Source: Fictibacillus enclensis (GTDB taxonomy: Bacteria; Bacillota; Bacilli; Bacillales; Fictibacillaceae). From it: 64,000 nt of DNA. Within the stretch, counting starts at the first letter, position 1, and the number at the start of each line of letters is the position of its first letter. The notes below the pieces were generated by a model that ran no database searches, had not been told where the DNA came from, and worked only from the letters and a program-made list of their open reading frames with translations. The stretch lies in the NCBI RefSeq assembly GCF_001457035.1, contig NZ_KQ758618.1:62001-126000 (forward strand), in the 5' to 3' direction. Below are positions 53,721 to 62,182 of the stretch, piece by piece. The position numbers were made by a program, and so were the translations under genes.

Positions 53721-55253
53721 ATGCAAATCAATCACAATATCGCAGCGCTCAACACGTTCAACAAATTAAACAGCGCAACAAACGCTCAATCTAAATCAAT
53801 GGAAAAATTGTCTTCAGGTCTTCGTATCAACCGTGCTGGAGATGATGCCGCAGGGCTAGCAATATCTGAAAAAATGCGTGGACAGATTCGTGGGTTGGAT
53901 CAGGCATCTAGAAATGCTCAAGATGGTATTTCAATGATTCAAACGGCTGAAGGTGCATTGAATGAGACTCATGATATTCTTCAGCGCATGCGTGAACTTT
54001 CTGTACAAGCTTCCAATGATACTAACACATTAGATGACCGCCAATCTATAGGTGATGAAATTTTTGAACTAAAAAAAGAGATAGATAGAATCTCTGAAAC
54101 AACTAAGTTTAACGGTAAAGGTTTATTAAATGGTGATATGTCTACTTCTCAGGATGCCACGTCAACAGCTAAACTAGGTGTTGCTATTGGTGCTGCTGTA
54201 ATATCAAAGGTTGATGTAAGTGGAGCTGTAGCTGGTACATCTTATACTTTTGCAGATGGTACAGCTGCTGATGGTAAACTCACTATGAATGCAACTGTAA
54301 ATGGAAAAACGGTTTCTGAAACAGTAAATGTTGGAGCCAATAGTCAAACTTTAAACTTTTCAAGTCTTGGAATTAGTATTGAACTTGCCGGTACTGAAAC
54401 TTCCACAAATATTGAAGCTAATCTAAGTGGTAAAACCATTGTAACTGCTACTGGAAGTGGAAATGCAACTTTCCTTGTGGGAAGCAATGGAGAAGCGGCT
54501 GAAAAAATCACTGTGGATTTTAAAAAGATGGATACAACAACTTTAGGTTCTGGTGGTGCTAATAACATTGCTGATAAAGTAACTGATAATACGGCAGTTA
54601 ATACTGTTGGTAAAGCGGATGCACTTACTGCTGTATTAGATAATGCTATTAAGCAAGTATCTCAACAACGTTCTAATTTAGGTGCTAACCAAAACCGTTT
54701 AGAACACACTATTAACAATTTGAGCACATCTTCTGAAAACCTAACTGCTGCGGAATCTCGTATCCGTGACGTAGATTATGCTTTAGCTGCCTAGGCAGTG
54801 ACAAGCACAGTCGTCCTGGCTGGTAACGGTCGGCGATCATAATCGGGTGAATTGCTGGAAACCCCTTAAGCTTTTCTTGCCACAACGTAGTTGGAAACAA
54901 CAGGCGTGACGGCTTGAAAAAAAGAAAAGATTGGGCAATCAGCAGCCAAGCTCCTGTCTTGAAAGAGTGGAGAAGGTTCAACGACTAGGATAGACCATCT
55001 AAGGCAACTGCTATGATGATGAAATCCGTAGGTGAAACAATGTATCATCAGCATTGTGAATCCGAAGTGCCCGGCCCCTACTAGATTGCTGGAGGGTGAA
55101 GATATAGTCTGGTCATTTATGAAAGTAAATGTTCGCACGATGGCGAAAGAAATGATGAACCAAACAAAGAATTCTATTCTTTCTCAAGCAGCACAAGCAA
55201 TGCTGGCTCAAGCAAATCAGCAGCCGCAAGGAGTTCTTCAACTTCTTCGTTAA
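53721..55253 (+). CDS. hag: Flagellin Hag, interrupted by a group I intron (join 53721..54776, 55140..55253)
   Basis: Filament protein of about 389 residues when spliced. Exon 1 gives the conserved N-terminal D0/D1 (MQINHNIAALNTFNKLNSAT, KLSSGLRINRAGDDAAGLAI, GISMIQTAEGALNETHDIL), a variable Ala/Thr/Gly-rich centre (about 140-300) and the start of the C-terminal D0 (LTAAESRIRDVD). Unspliced, the frame stops at 54792-54794 and loses the last 35-37 residues, needed for export and polymerisation. Exon 2 supplies MAKEMMNQTKNSILSQAA to VLQLLR. Joining at DVD/MAKEMM restores the normal flagellin end without gap or insertion. Exon 1 is richer in A/T than its neighbours, perhaps codon bias of a highly expressed gene. 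Expected control: SigD, CsrA/FliW and splicing. Confidence 0.85.
54777..55139 (+). ncRNA. Group I self-splicing intron in hag
   Basis: The core elements stand in the right order: P (TGAATTGCTGGAAACC, 54848-54863), Q (AATCAGCAGCCAAGCTCC, 54937-54954), R (GTTCAACGACTAGGA, 54976-54990) and S (GAAGATATAGTCTGG, 55098-55112). P7 forms between GACTA (54983-54987) and TAGTC (55105-55109). P9 is a 7-bp hairpin CATTTAT/GTAAATG capped by GAAA. A likely P2 pairs CTAGG (54791-54795) with CCTGG (54815-54819). The 5' exon ends in T and the intron in G, as required. Boundaries are uncertain by 3 or 6 bases: 54780-55142 and 54783-55145 also keep frame and the T/G rule. I prefer 54777-55139 because GTAG-a-T can pair with GCTGC (54786-54790) as P1. 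It has no endonuclease ORF. Confidence 0.85.
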
Positions 55254-55263
55254 TTTTTACAAA

Positions 55264-55292
55264 GGTCCTGGTATTTTCCAGGGTCTTTTTCT
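55264..55292 (+). terminator. Terminator of hag
   Basis: GGTCCTGG pairs with CCAGGGTC (two wobble pairs), loop TATTTT, then TTTTTC. It follows exon 2 by about 10 bases. Confidence 0.75.
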
Positions 55293-55388
55293 TTTCCCTC
55301 AATTCCTCCATTGGTCCTACCTCCACCGTCTTCAATTTCCCGAATTTCCGCCGATACAATATGTAGAAACCAAATGGGAGGAGTTCAT

Positions 55389-55733
55389 TTGAGTATTCAT
55401 CCGATTTCTTCAGTTACGCCTGTCAATCCAGTATATAACCGAACGCAAGGCGAGCCTCAGTCCCAGCAGCAGGATCTGTCATTACAAGAAAATGGCTCAA
55501 CTCAACCAACCAAAAAGGAACTCCATGACATTATTAATGGGATCAATAACATACTGATTCCCTCACATACGTCATCCAAATTCGTTTTCCACGAAAAGCT
55601 GAACGATTATTATGTTCAGGTGGTGGACGACCAGACGAATGAAGTGGTACGAGAAATCCCGTCCAAGAAGTTTTTGGACATGTATGCCGATATGCTCGAT
55701 TTTATGGGGATATTCGTGAATCGGAAAATTTAA
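55389..55733 (+). CDS. flaG: Flagellar protein FlaG
   Basis: A 114-residue FlaG family protein (yvyC in B. subtilis), linked to filament length control, though its mechanism is unclear. The C-terminal conserved block is FVFHEKLNDYYVQVVDDQT, NEVVREIPSKKFLDMYADML, DFMGIFVN; the N-terminal half is polar and low in conservation. Start TTG at 55389 with GGAGGAG 5 bases upstream; the longer open frame from 55311 overlaps the hag terminator area and lacks a binding site. Confidence 0.88.
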   Translation: MSIHPISSVTPVNPVYNRTQGEPQSQQQDLSLQENGSTQPTKKELHDIINGINNILIPSHTSSKFVFHEKLNDYYVQVVDDQTNEVVREIPSKKFLDMYADMLDFMGIFVNRKI

Positions 55734-55748
55734 AGCGAGGTGAAGTGA

Positions 55749-57809
55749 ATGAGTACATTGCGCATCAGCGGTTTGGCCAGTGGAATGGACGTGGATTCCA
55801 TGGTCAAAGAAATGATGAAGGCTCAGCGCCTGCCGCTCGATAAATTGAATCAAAAGAAACAAATCCTGGAATGGCAGCGGGATGACTACCGGTCAATGAA
55901 TACACTGCTTTCAACCTTAAAGGATCTGACCTTCTCGATGAAGCTAACGTCTTCCTACCGGTCAAGAACAGTATCTTCTTCTGATGAGAGCAAAGTGACA
56001 GCAACCGCCAGTTCAGCCGCCAATCAGGCATCCTATACTATTTCTTCTGTTGAAAAGCTGGCGAGTGCAGCAACCAAGGTAAACGGTGGCTCTCTTTCCA
56101 AATCCGCTTCTGACAAAATTGATGCCAACGCCGGACTGTATGATCAAATGGCGAAATTCGAAAGCTATGCCGACAGCACCAGCACGGGCTTTGACTGGAA
56201 GCAGGGAAGCATTGAAAAGGAATCGATTGCAGTAACTTCTGCAACCGACACGCTGCAGTTCAAACAAGCCAATCTCGACAGTTCACTGCTCTCCAGCAGC
56301 ATTATCAAAGTAAACGGTAAGGACTTTCAGGTAGTAGATTCGTTAACAGATCCGAAAACACCAGGACAGGTCATGGTCGGCCAGGACGGCAGGCTGACGT
56401 TCAGCGAGCAGCTGGCACCAAACAGCTCAGTGTCTGTTACTTATTTCACGCCTGACCATACAGATACCTTTACAGCCTCCGGGGAAACAAAAGTTTTTCA
56501 GCTGACGAAGTCCTCCATCGCCCAGGGATCTTTATCTTCCGTAACCGTAGAAAAAGCAGATGGAACAAAAGACTCCTACAGTATTGTGACGGATAAAAGC
56601 CTTCTAACGAGTGGTTCCAACAATGTGTATGTAGACGAAAAGACAGGCAAGCTTTCATTTGCAGACAACGTTGAAAAGGATGCAAAAGTATCCGCGACCT
56701 ACAAAGAAAACTTTTTTACCTTTGGCATTCAAACATTCAATACCGAAGGAAAAGCGGTCAACCAAACCTTTGCGGTCAATGGAGCAACCTCTTTAAATAC
56801 AGTCATCAATCAAATAAATACGTCCTCTGTTGGGGTAACTGCGTTTTATGATACCCAGACCGACCGGATGACACTTACCCGGTCACAAACCGGGAACTTC
56901 AATCCTGCTGGTGATGAAATTATTACATCAGGCGCATTTTTAACGTCTGCGGCCCGGTTTGATGATACGGCAACAGAGAGCGGGGGAGAAAATGCCGTTT
57001 TTACGGTCAATGGACTCAGAACGGAGAGAAACGCCAATACGTTTGCCATGAACGGCGTTACCTTTACCTTGAAGCAAACCTTTGACACAGGAACGGTTTC
57101 CCTTGCGGTTGGAAATAATGCCGATGATGTGGTAAAAAACATCAAAAACTTTGTCGATAAGTACAATGAGACGATTTCCAAGATCAAGGATAAAGTCTCG
57201 GAAGAACGCTACAGAAGCTACCAGCCGCTTTCCGACGAAGAGCGGCAAGGAATGACCGACAAACAGGCAGAGCTTTGGGATGAAAAGGCGAAGAGTGGCT
57301 TAATTAAGGGCGATACAGTTCTTAATTCCGCTTTAAATGACATGCGCCAAAACCTGTATGCAACGGTATCTGACAGCTCGATCAGTTCAAACTACAATCA
57401 GCTTGCGAAAATCGGGATTACCACAAGCGCCAATTATCTTGAAGGCGGAAAGCTCGTCCTTGATGAAGCGAAATTGAAAAAATCGGTCGAGGATGATCCG
57501 TCATCGGTGGAAAAGCTGTTTACAGCAACAAGCTCTGTCAGCAGTGAAAACGGCTTGATGCAGCGTTTGTACGATACACTAAATAATTCGATGAACAGCA
57601 TAAAGGATAAAGCGGGATCGTCTTTGCTTGTAAACAATCAGTTTGTGATCGGAAAGGAATTAAATGATTTGAACACAAGAATCGATGCCTTCAATAAGCG
57701 ATTGACGCAAATTGAAGACCGTTACTATAGCCAGTTCACGGCTATGGAGCAGGCGATTCAGCGTTCGAACCAGCAGAGCACGTACCTCTCCCAGTTTTTT
57801 AGCAGCTGA
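55749..57809 (+). CDS. fliD: Flagellar cap protein FliD (HAP2)
   Basis: Filament cap protein of 686 residues that promotes flagellin assembly at the tip. N-terminal ISGLASGMDVDSMVKEMMKA and LDKLNQKKQILEWQRDDYRS and the C-terminal FliD_C region (GLIKGDTVLNSALNDMRQNL, LNTRIDAFNKRLTQIEDRYY, QFTAMEQAIQRSNQQSTYL) are typical. The middle is variable and long compared with B. subtilis FliD (about 500 residues), with two copies of a TYFTPDH/FTASGETKVFQL-like beta region. GAGGTGAA before the ATG sets the start. Confidence 0.95.
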   Translation: MSTLRISGLASGMDVDSMVKEMMKAQRLPLDKLNQKKQILEWQRDDYRSMNTLLSTLKDLTFSMKLTSSYRSRTVSSSDESKVTATASSAANQASYTISSVEKLASAATKVNGGSLSKSASDKIDANAGLYDQMAKFESYADSTSTGFDWKQGSIEKESIAVTSATDTLQFKQANLDSSLLSSSIIKVNGKDFQVVDSLTDPKTPGQVMVGQDGRLTFSEQLAPNSSVSVTYFTPDHTDTFTASGETKVFQLTKSSIAQGSLSSVTVEKADGTKDSYSIVTDKSLLTSGSNNVYVDEKTGKLSFADNVEKDAKVSATYKENFFTFGIQTFNTEGKAVNQTFAVNGATSLNTVINQINTSSVGVTAFYDTQTDRMTLTRSQTGNFNPAGDEIITSGAFLTSAARFDDTATESGGENAVFTVNGLRTERNANTFAMNGVTFTLKQTFDTGTVSLAVGNNADDVVKNIKNFVDKYNETISKIKDKVSEERYRSYQPLSDEERQGMTDKQAELWDEKAKSGLIKGDTVLNSALNDMRQNLYATVSDSSISSNYNQLAKIGITTSANYLEGGKLVLDEAKLKKSVEDDPSSVEKLFTATSSVSSENGLMQRLYDTLNNSMNSIKDKAGSSLLVNNQFVIGKELNDLNTRIDAFNKRLTQIEDRYYSQFTAMEQAIQRSNQQSTYLSQFFSS

Positions 57810-57837
57810 TTCTAACACCCAATAAAGGAGTAAGATC

Positions 57838-58239
57838 ATGAGTTTACCCAATCCGTATCAGTCGTATCAGAACAACTCGGTTCAAACGGCATCGCCCGGC
57901 GAACTGACGCTGATGCTGTATAACGGCTGTTTGAAGTTTATACAACTATCAAAGCAAGCCATTCAACATAAAAACATCCAAGAAAAGAATATGAACTGCC
58001 TGAAAGCACAAAAAATCATTCAGGAGCTGATGGTCACCCTGAACATGGATGCTTCGGTCTCCGGCACACTTTTGCCGATGTATGATTATTTGAACCGCCG
58101 GCTGATCGAAGCCAACATTCAAAGCAATTTAGAGATTTTGGATGAGGTGGAAGGTTTAGTGAAGGAATTGCGTGATACGTGGAAGGAAGTTATCCAGATC
58201 AACCGACGCCAGCAATATGGACAGGGTGGTCGTGTCTGA
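57838..58239 (+). CDS. fliS: Flagellin export chaperone FliS
   Basis: A 133-residue chaperone that binds the C-terminal end of flagellin and prevents early polymerisation. Text: NPYQSYQNNSVQTASPGELT, LMLYNGCLKFI and LNMDASVSGTLLPMYDYLNR, RRLIEANIQSNLEILDEVEG. AAAGGAG is 6-7 bases before the ATG. Its stop overlaps the fliT start (TGATG). Confidence 0.96.
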   Translation: MSLPNPYQSYQNNSVQTASPGELTLMLYNGCLKFIQLSKQAIQHKNIQEKNMNCLKAQKIIQELMVTLNMDASVSGTLLPMYDYLNRRLIEANIQSNLEILDEVEGLVKELRDTWKEVIQINRRQQYGQGGRV

Positions 58240-58589
58240 TGGGAACGATTTCACGTCTTCTTGAAATCACCCAGCAGTTGAGCGCTCATGTGATGAAAGG
58301 ACTCCCGAAAGACGACCGCGAGCCTTATATCCAGCGTGTGAATGAACTTCTTGATCAGCGGGAAGCCTTGCTGGAGGATATTCCGGCCCATTTTACAGAG
58401 GAAGAAAAGCGTCTCGGGCTCGTCATTCTTCAATTGAATGAAGGCTTTGAACCAGAACTTGATCGTCAGCTGAATGAAATTAAACGAGATATTGTGCTGA
58501 TGAACCAAAAGAAAACCCAGTCGGCGCACTATGCCAATCCGTATGCCTCGGTTTCGGGTGACGGGATGTTTTTTGATAAAAAGAATTGA
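58239..58589 (+). CDS. fliT: Flagellar protein FliT
   Basis: A 116-residue helical protein at the fliT position, chaperone-like for FliD. Seen: SRLLEITQQLSAHVMKGLPK, REPYIQRVNELLDQREALLE and LDRQLNEIKRDIVLMNQKKT. An upstream frame (58179) lies inside fliS and is rejected in favour of ATG 58239. A strong terminator follows. Confidence 0.88.
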   Translation: MGTISRLLEITQQLSAHVMKGLPKDDREPYIQRVNELLDQREALLEDIPAHFTEEEKRLGLVILQLNEGFEPELDRQLNEIKRDIVLMNQKKTQSAHYANPYASVSGDGMFFDKKN

Positions 58590-58593
58590 ACAT

Positions 58594-58633
58594 GAAAAAA
58601 AGAGCAACAACCTCAATGGCCGTTGCTCTTTCT
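58594..58633. terminator. Bidirectional terminator after fliT
   Basis: AAAGAGCAAC (58599-58608) pairs with GTTGCTCTTT (58622-58631). T follows on the plus strand and a longer T run on the minus strand, so it can end both fliT and the convergent secreted-protein gene. Confidence 0.75.
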
Positions 58634-58634
58634 C

Positions 58635-58980
58635 TTATTGGTGGTTTACCAGGTTCACATGATCTGCTTTTCCATCTTTGCCGATGATAAATTCCAGTTC
58701 AAAATCACCGGTTTCATAAATGTAGCCCGTTTCTCCCGTGTTTGGAAGATGACGGATGTGGTCCGCGCTACCAATTTCATCACCGAGCATTTTCACAGTA
58801 AGCACTGTAATAGATGGTGTTCAGTTTTTCTGCAGCCTCCTTTTTCGCTGTGCTCTGATCGGACGCTGTGGCAGATGCAGCATGTGCTGTGTCGTTAAAG
58901 GAGATCATGCCTGTTCCTAAAACGGAGCCTGTGAGCAGTGAAGCTGTCATCAGTAAATTTGCTCGTTTTTTCGGTAACAT
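58635..58980 (-). pseudogene. Frameshifted small secreted protein
   Basis: Minus-strand gene with a good start (AGGAGGG 6 bases before ATG at 58980) and a signal peptide (MLPKKRANLLMTASLLTGSV to TAHA). After residue 55 or so (EKLNTI) the frame goes off and stops at CENAR. In the next frame, an open continuation ITVLTVKMLGDEIG, SADHIRHLPNTGETGYIYET and DFELEFIIGKDGKADHVNLV runs to TAA at 58635-58637, where the terminator begins. One added base or two lost bases in the stretch near 58810-58821 would join them into about 115 residues. The function is unknown; the C-terminal part looks like a small beta domain. A sequencing error is possible. Confidence 0.7.
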
Positions 58981-59032
58981 TGTATCCCTCCTATAGATAG
59001 TTCCTTCCACGTTTGTTAAAAGAATTGAAACT

Positions 59033-60850
59033 TTAATTTACTGCCCGTTCCACCAGTCTTGCGTAGGCGAGTGCACCTTCTGGTTTAAGATGCACTCCGT
59101 CTTCATAAAAATAAGATGATTGACCGTTGCTCGCCTGGTTCCAATTGACAAGCTTGGTGTGCGGATGATGGGAAGCCACTTCCTGAATGGTTTGGTTGAC
59201 TTCTTTTTCCCATGGACGCGGCACCTTGCTGTTAATAAGGACAATGTTCTTATCCTTGCCTGCATCATTCAGTACACTGATCAGCTGTTGTTTAGAAAAA
59301 GGGCCATTTGTTCCGAGTCCAATCACAATGGTATCACCGAGACTGCCCTTTGCCTTCATCTGATCAATGACTTTTGGCGCGTCTGTCAGCTGCCTTCCGA
59401 TTTTTGCATCCACCGTGGCGTCCGGGAATTTTTTCTTCAGATAAGGAGCCACATTGACCATGACGGAGTCGCCAATAACTGTAATTCTGTGGTCTTCTTG
59501 CTTTGGAGCAGGTGAAGGCTTCGGATCCTTTTCAGGGTGCTCCTTTTCATTATGTGATGGTTTTTTCTTAGGTGTTTCTGGTACAGGATGAACATATTTT
59601 TGAGCTTCTTTTTTCTCCTGCGCAGCTTCAAGTTTTTGAATGCCGGGCACAACAACCGTATATAGCATGATCAGAACAGCAACGGCTGAACATCCCAGAA
59701 TGGATTTCTGAAATAGGGTGGCCCTTTTCCATGAAAATGCTGTTACTTCCCGTTTTTCCTGACCCGTATTTAATGCACTTCGCCGCACAGGCTCTTCAAT
59801 AAAGTGCCAGGAAATGGCTGCTAAAAGAATAATTATCCCAAACTGTACCCATCCAAGCCAAGAGGAGTGCTCTGCCGCCTGTGATGGTTGGGTGAGCACA
59901 ATGACCGGAAAGTGCCATAAGTAAATGCCGTATGAACGGACACCGATCCAGCGAAGCGGCTGCCACCCCATGATAGCCCCAAGCTTGCTTGCGGGGTGGG
60001 CAAGTGCTGCGACAAGAAGAGCCGTACATATGGATAGCAGCACCATGCCGCCCCGGTACAAAAAGGAATCAAACTGGCTGGTCAGCATAATCAGCAGCAG
60101 AATACCAACAAGGCCAATGGTTCCTGAAATGTCCAACGCAATCCTGGGTTCTCTTGGCAGATGAATGGAAAGCTTTCGGCTTGGCCAGATCAGAGCCAGT
60201 GCGGCACCAATAAACAGTGAAAAAGCTCTCGTATCGGTTCCATAGTACACACGGCTTGGATCCTGTCCGGGTGTATAAAGAACTGCCATCAAAACGGCAG
60301 AAAGTACTGCAGCTCCAAGAATGAACCGCAGGATGATTTTTCGATTACCAATAAACCGCAAGCCAGTCAGAAGCAGAAGCGGCCATATTAAGTAGAACTG
60401 TTCCTCTACCGCCAGGGACCAGAGATGGTTAAGTGGTGACGGCGGTCCGAATTGGGCAAAATAGGAGACTTTATGAAAAATAAGCCACCAGTTGCTGACG
60501 TATAAAAGAACAGAAAGCACATTGCCCCAGAGGTCGAGCAAAAAGGAACGCTCAAACATCAGGATCCATAAAATCACAATGAACAGCATGGACAGCAAAG
60601 CCGGCAGCAGTCTTCGTGCTCTTCTGATCCAGAACTTCTTGAAATCTATTTTTTCAGTCCTGAGGTATTCGGTTGCAATGATGTCTGTTATCAGGTAGCC
60701 GGATAAAACAAAAAAGATACCCACACCCAGCAAACCGCCAGGCGCAAAGCCAAGGTTCAAGTGATAGGCGATCACCGCCAGCACTGCCAATGCTCGTAAC
60801 CCGTCTATGCCGGGCATATACCTTTTGCTTTTTTGGGTAGGTTCAGGCAT
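59033..60850 (-). CDS. OatA-like membrane acyltransferase (acyltransferase-3 plus SGNH domain)
   Basis: A 605-residue envelope O-acetyltransferase. The N-terminal acyltransferase-3 part (about 1-380) has some ten membrane segments and YMPGIDGLRALAVLAVIAYH, GLLGVGIFFVLSGYLIT, FWIRRARRLLPALL and LWSLAVEEQFYLIWPLLLL; the conserved His of YHL is present. An external, charged linker (about 425-460; KKPSHNEKEHPEKDPKPSPA) leads to a SGNH-like domain with ITVIGDSVMV, VIGLGTNGPF and DGVHLKPEGALAYA. This is the OatA layout for peptidoglycan O-acetylation, which gives lysozyme resistance; teichoic or exopolysaccharide acetylation is the alternative. GGGGGAA precedes the ATG. Confidence 0.9.
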   Translation of the reverse strand: MPEPTQKSKRYMPGIDGLRALAVLAVIAYHLNLGFAPGGLLGVGIFFVLSGYLITDIIATEYLRTEKIDFKKFWIRRARRLLPALLSMLFIVILWILMFERSFLLDLWGNVLSVLLYVSNWWLIFHKVSYFAQFGPPSPLNHLWSLAVEEQFYLIWPLLLLTGLRFIGNRKIILRFILGAAVLSAVLMAVLYTPGQDPSRVYYGTDTRAFSLFIGAALALIWPSRKLSIHLPREPRIALDISGTIGLVGILLLIMLTSQFDSFLYRGGMVLLSICTALLVAALAHPASKLGAIMGWQPLRWIGVRSYGIYLWHFPVIVLTQPSQAAEHSSWLGWVQFGIIILLAAISWHFIEEPVRRSALNTGQEKREVTAFSWKRATLFQKSILGCSAVAVLIMLYTVVVPGIQKLEAAQEKKEAQKYVHPVPETPKKKPSHNEKEHPEKDPKPSPAPKQEDHRITVIGDSVMVNVAPYLKKKFPDATVDAKIGRQLTDAPKVIDQMKAKGSLGDTIVIGLGTNGPFSKQQLISVLNDAGKDKNIVLINSKVPRPWEKEVNQTIQEVASHHPHTKLVNWNQASNGQSSYFYEDGVHLKPEGALAYARLVERAVN

Positions 60851-61283
60851 GCAATTTCCCCCTAACCAAAAAAAGGTTGTTTTGATTATATGTAAACGCT
60901 GCTTCCGCTATATTTACGCTGTTCATTTTTTGCGGAAAGCCCTTGGTGATCAACATCATCGTTCTCCCTTCAAATAAGCAAGTCTTTTAATCTCCCATAA
61001 TAGTTTAGTGCTTTTTAGAGAGGATGGAAACAAACCGTTTCTACTATTTTCGACAAAAGTTTTTGCTAAAAACTGCCGAAATTCAGGGGAATATTTCCTA
61101 TCACCCACTATAGTTCATTTGGTTTTTAACATTCAAGGATTATAATGCCCATCCAGCGGGAATGGGAGAAATGTCATGCGTAAGAGGTAAAAATATCTAA
61201 AAGATGCAAGATATTAGTAAAAATGACTAGTTCATAAGGCAATATTCCTTCTTTACAATAGGAAGATAGAGAGAAGGCAGGCG
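60851..61283. other. Intergenic region upstream of the OatA-like and 61284 genes
   Basis: 433 bases between divergent genes. Near 60888 (TGTAAACGCTGCTT) is half a CcpA site; the second half does not fit. For the right-hand gene, TTCATA (61231-61236), 17-base spacer and TACAAT (61254-61259) form a weak promoter candidate. I see nothing else. Confidence 0.3.
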
Positions 61284-61640
61284 GTGAAACGGATGTTAAT
61301 TGATAAACAAAAGTACAGAATGCAGGCAGAAATGCTCGATTGGTATTCGGGAAAAGTATCCGAATCCATGAACCAGCTGGATCAGTTGGGAAGAGAACGG
61401 ACAAATGTTCTTGCGAAAGCTCAGAGCTGGGAGAGTAAAAGCAAGAAAACCTACCAGCAGATCATGTCGGAGGCAGGAAGCACCCATTATTCAGCAGCAG
61501 GTACGGGAGAGCAGTTGAAAGAAGCTTTGAAGCGTGAAGCCAATCACTTGAGGCAGTTTGCAAGCGAATTGGAGAGGAAGGAAAAGCTGGAAGAAGCAAA
61601 AAAGCTTGAAGAAGCAAAAAAGAATCATAGCTCTAGATAA
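61284..61640 (+). CDS. Small helical protein of unknown function
   Basis: A 118-residue protein that I do not recognise. It is helical throughout: KYRMQAEMLDWYSGKVSES, then QSWESKSKKTYQQIMSEAG, and a coiled-coil tail with the tandem repeat KLEEAKKLEEAKK. The W-x4-K-x3-Y pattern and length recall WXG100-like and YwqI-type proteins around type VII secretion, but no secretion gene is nearby and the match is weak. GTG 61284 follows AAGG by 6 bases; ATG 61293 is an alternative. Confidence 0.55.
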   Translation: MKRMLIDKQKYRMQAEMLDWYSGKVSESMNQLDQLGRERTNVLAKAQSWESKSKKTYQQIMSEAGSTHYSAAGTGEQLKEALKREANHLRQFASELERKEKLEEAKKLEEAKKNHSSR

Positions 61641-61695
61641 ATTTTGTTCTGGGGTTATTGATTTACTACATAGGTGTTAGGAAAGAAAAACAAGC

Positions 61696-61998
61696 ATGGG
61701 TTGTTTAGGGTCAATTTTTCGCTTCACCTTATTGTTGGTCTGTCTGCTTCCCTTAATGTGGACAGGCTTTTTATCTATTTATACATTCTTTACCGCTTTG
61801 TTCGGCGGAAGCTGGGGCAATTTTGGCAAGGCGTTTTTCATATGGATGATTTTAAGTTACATCATCGGCTGGCTGTTTGATGCCAAGTGGGAGGATACCG
61901 ATATGGGAGATCCTTTTTTAGGTGTTGTCCTGGAACTCTGCAGCATCATGGTCTATCGTACGGTCAACCGGGTGGGCAGGATGGTAACCAGAGGGTAA
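61696..61998 (+). CDS. Small membrane protein of unknown function
   Basis: A 100-residue protein with two hydrophobic segments (about 8-35 and 45-60) and a C-terminal cytoplasmic-type end with Arg. The glycine- and aromatic-rich FGGSWGNFGKAFFIWM joins the segments. I do not recognise the family. AGGAAAG precedes ATG at about 10 bases; the gene follows 61284-61640 by 55 bases and may be in its operon. Confidence 0.6.
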   Translation: MGCLGSIFRFTLLLVCLLPLMWTGFLSIYTFFTALFGGSWGNFGKAFFIWMILSYIIGWLFDAKWEDTDMGDPFLGVVLELCSIMVYRTVNRVGRMVTRG

Positions 61999-62029
61999 TT
62001 AATAAAAAATGCAATGGTAGCAAGAAGTT

Positions 62030-62060
62030 GTCTTAGGGAAGAGTGTCTCTAAGACTTTTT
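62030..62060 (+). terminator. Terminator
   Basis: GTCTTAG pairs with CTAAGAC around a 12-base loop, followed by TTTTT. Confidence 0.75.
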
Positions 62061-62182
62061 AATTTTCTCTAATTTCACCTTCGTTTCTACCCATTTAATT
62101 TCCAAAAGTGATGTATAATGTTGAGGATACATAAAATGAATAAGGATTCATCTGCTGGAGATGAGGCAAAGCGAGGTGTGAC

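Noticed and set aside
54721-54800. Flagellin truncated by a simple nonsense or indel
   Set aside because: The intervening DNA has the full group I core in order, and the missing C-terminus resumes in frame.
55032-55253. An independent small gene starting MKQCIISIV and ending as a flagellin C-terminus
   Set aside because: Its first 36 residues come from intron DNA (P8-P9 region) and only the end is flagellin; splicing explains it.
60880-60905. CcpA site upstream of the OatA-like gene
   Set aside because: Only the first half (TGTAAACGC) matches; the second half lacks the required CA end.
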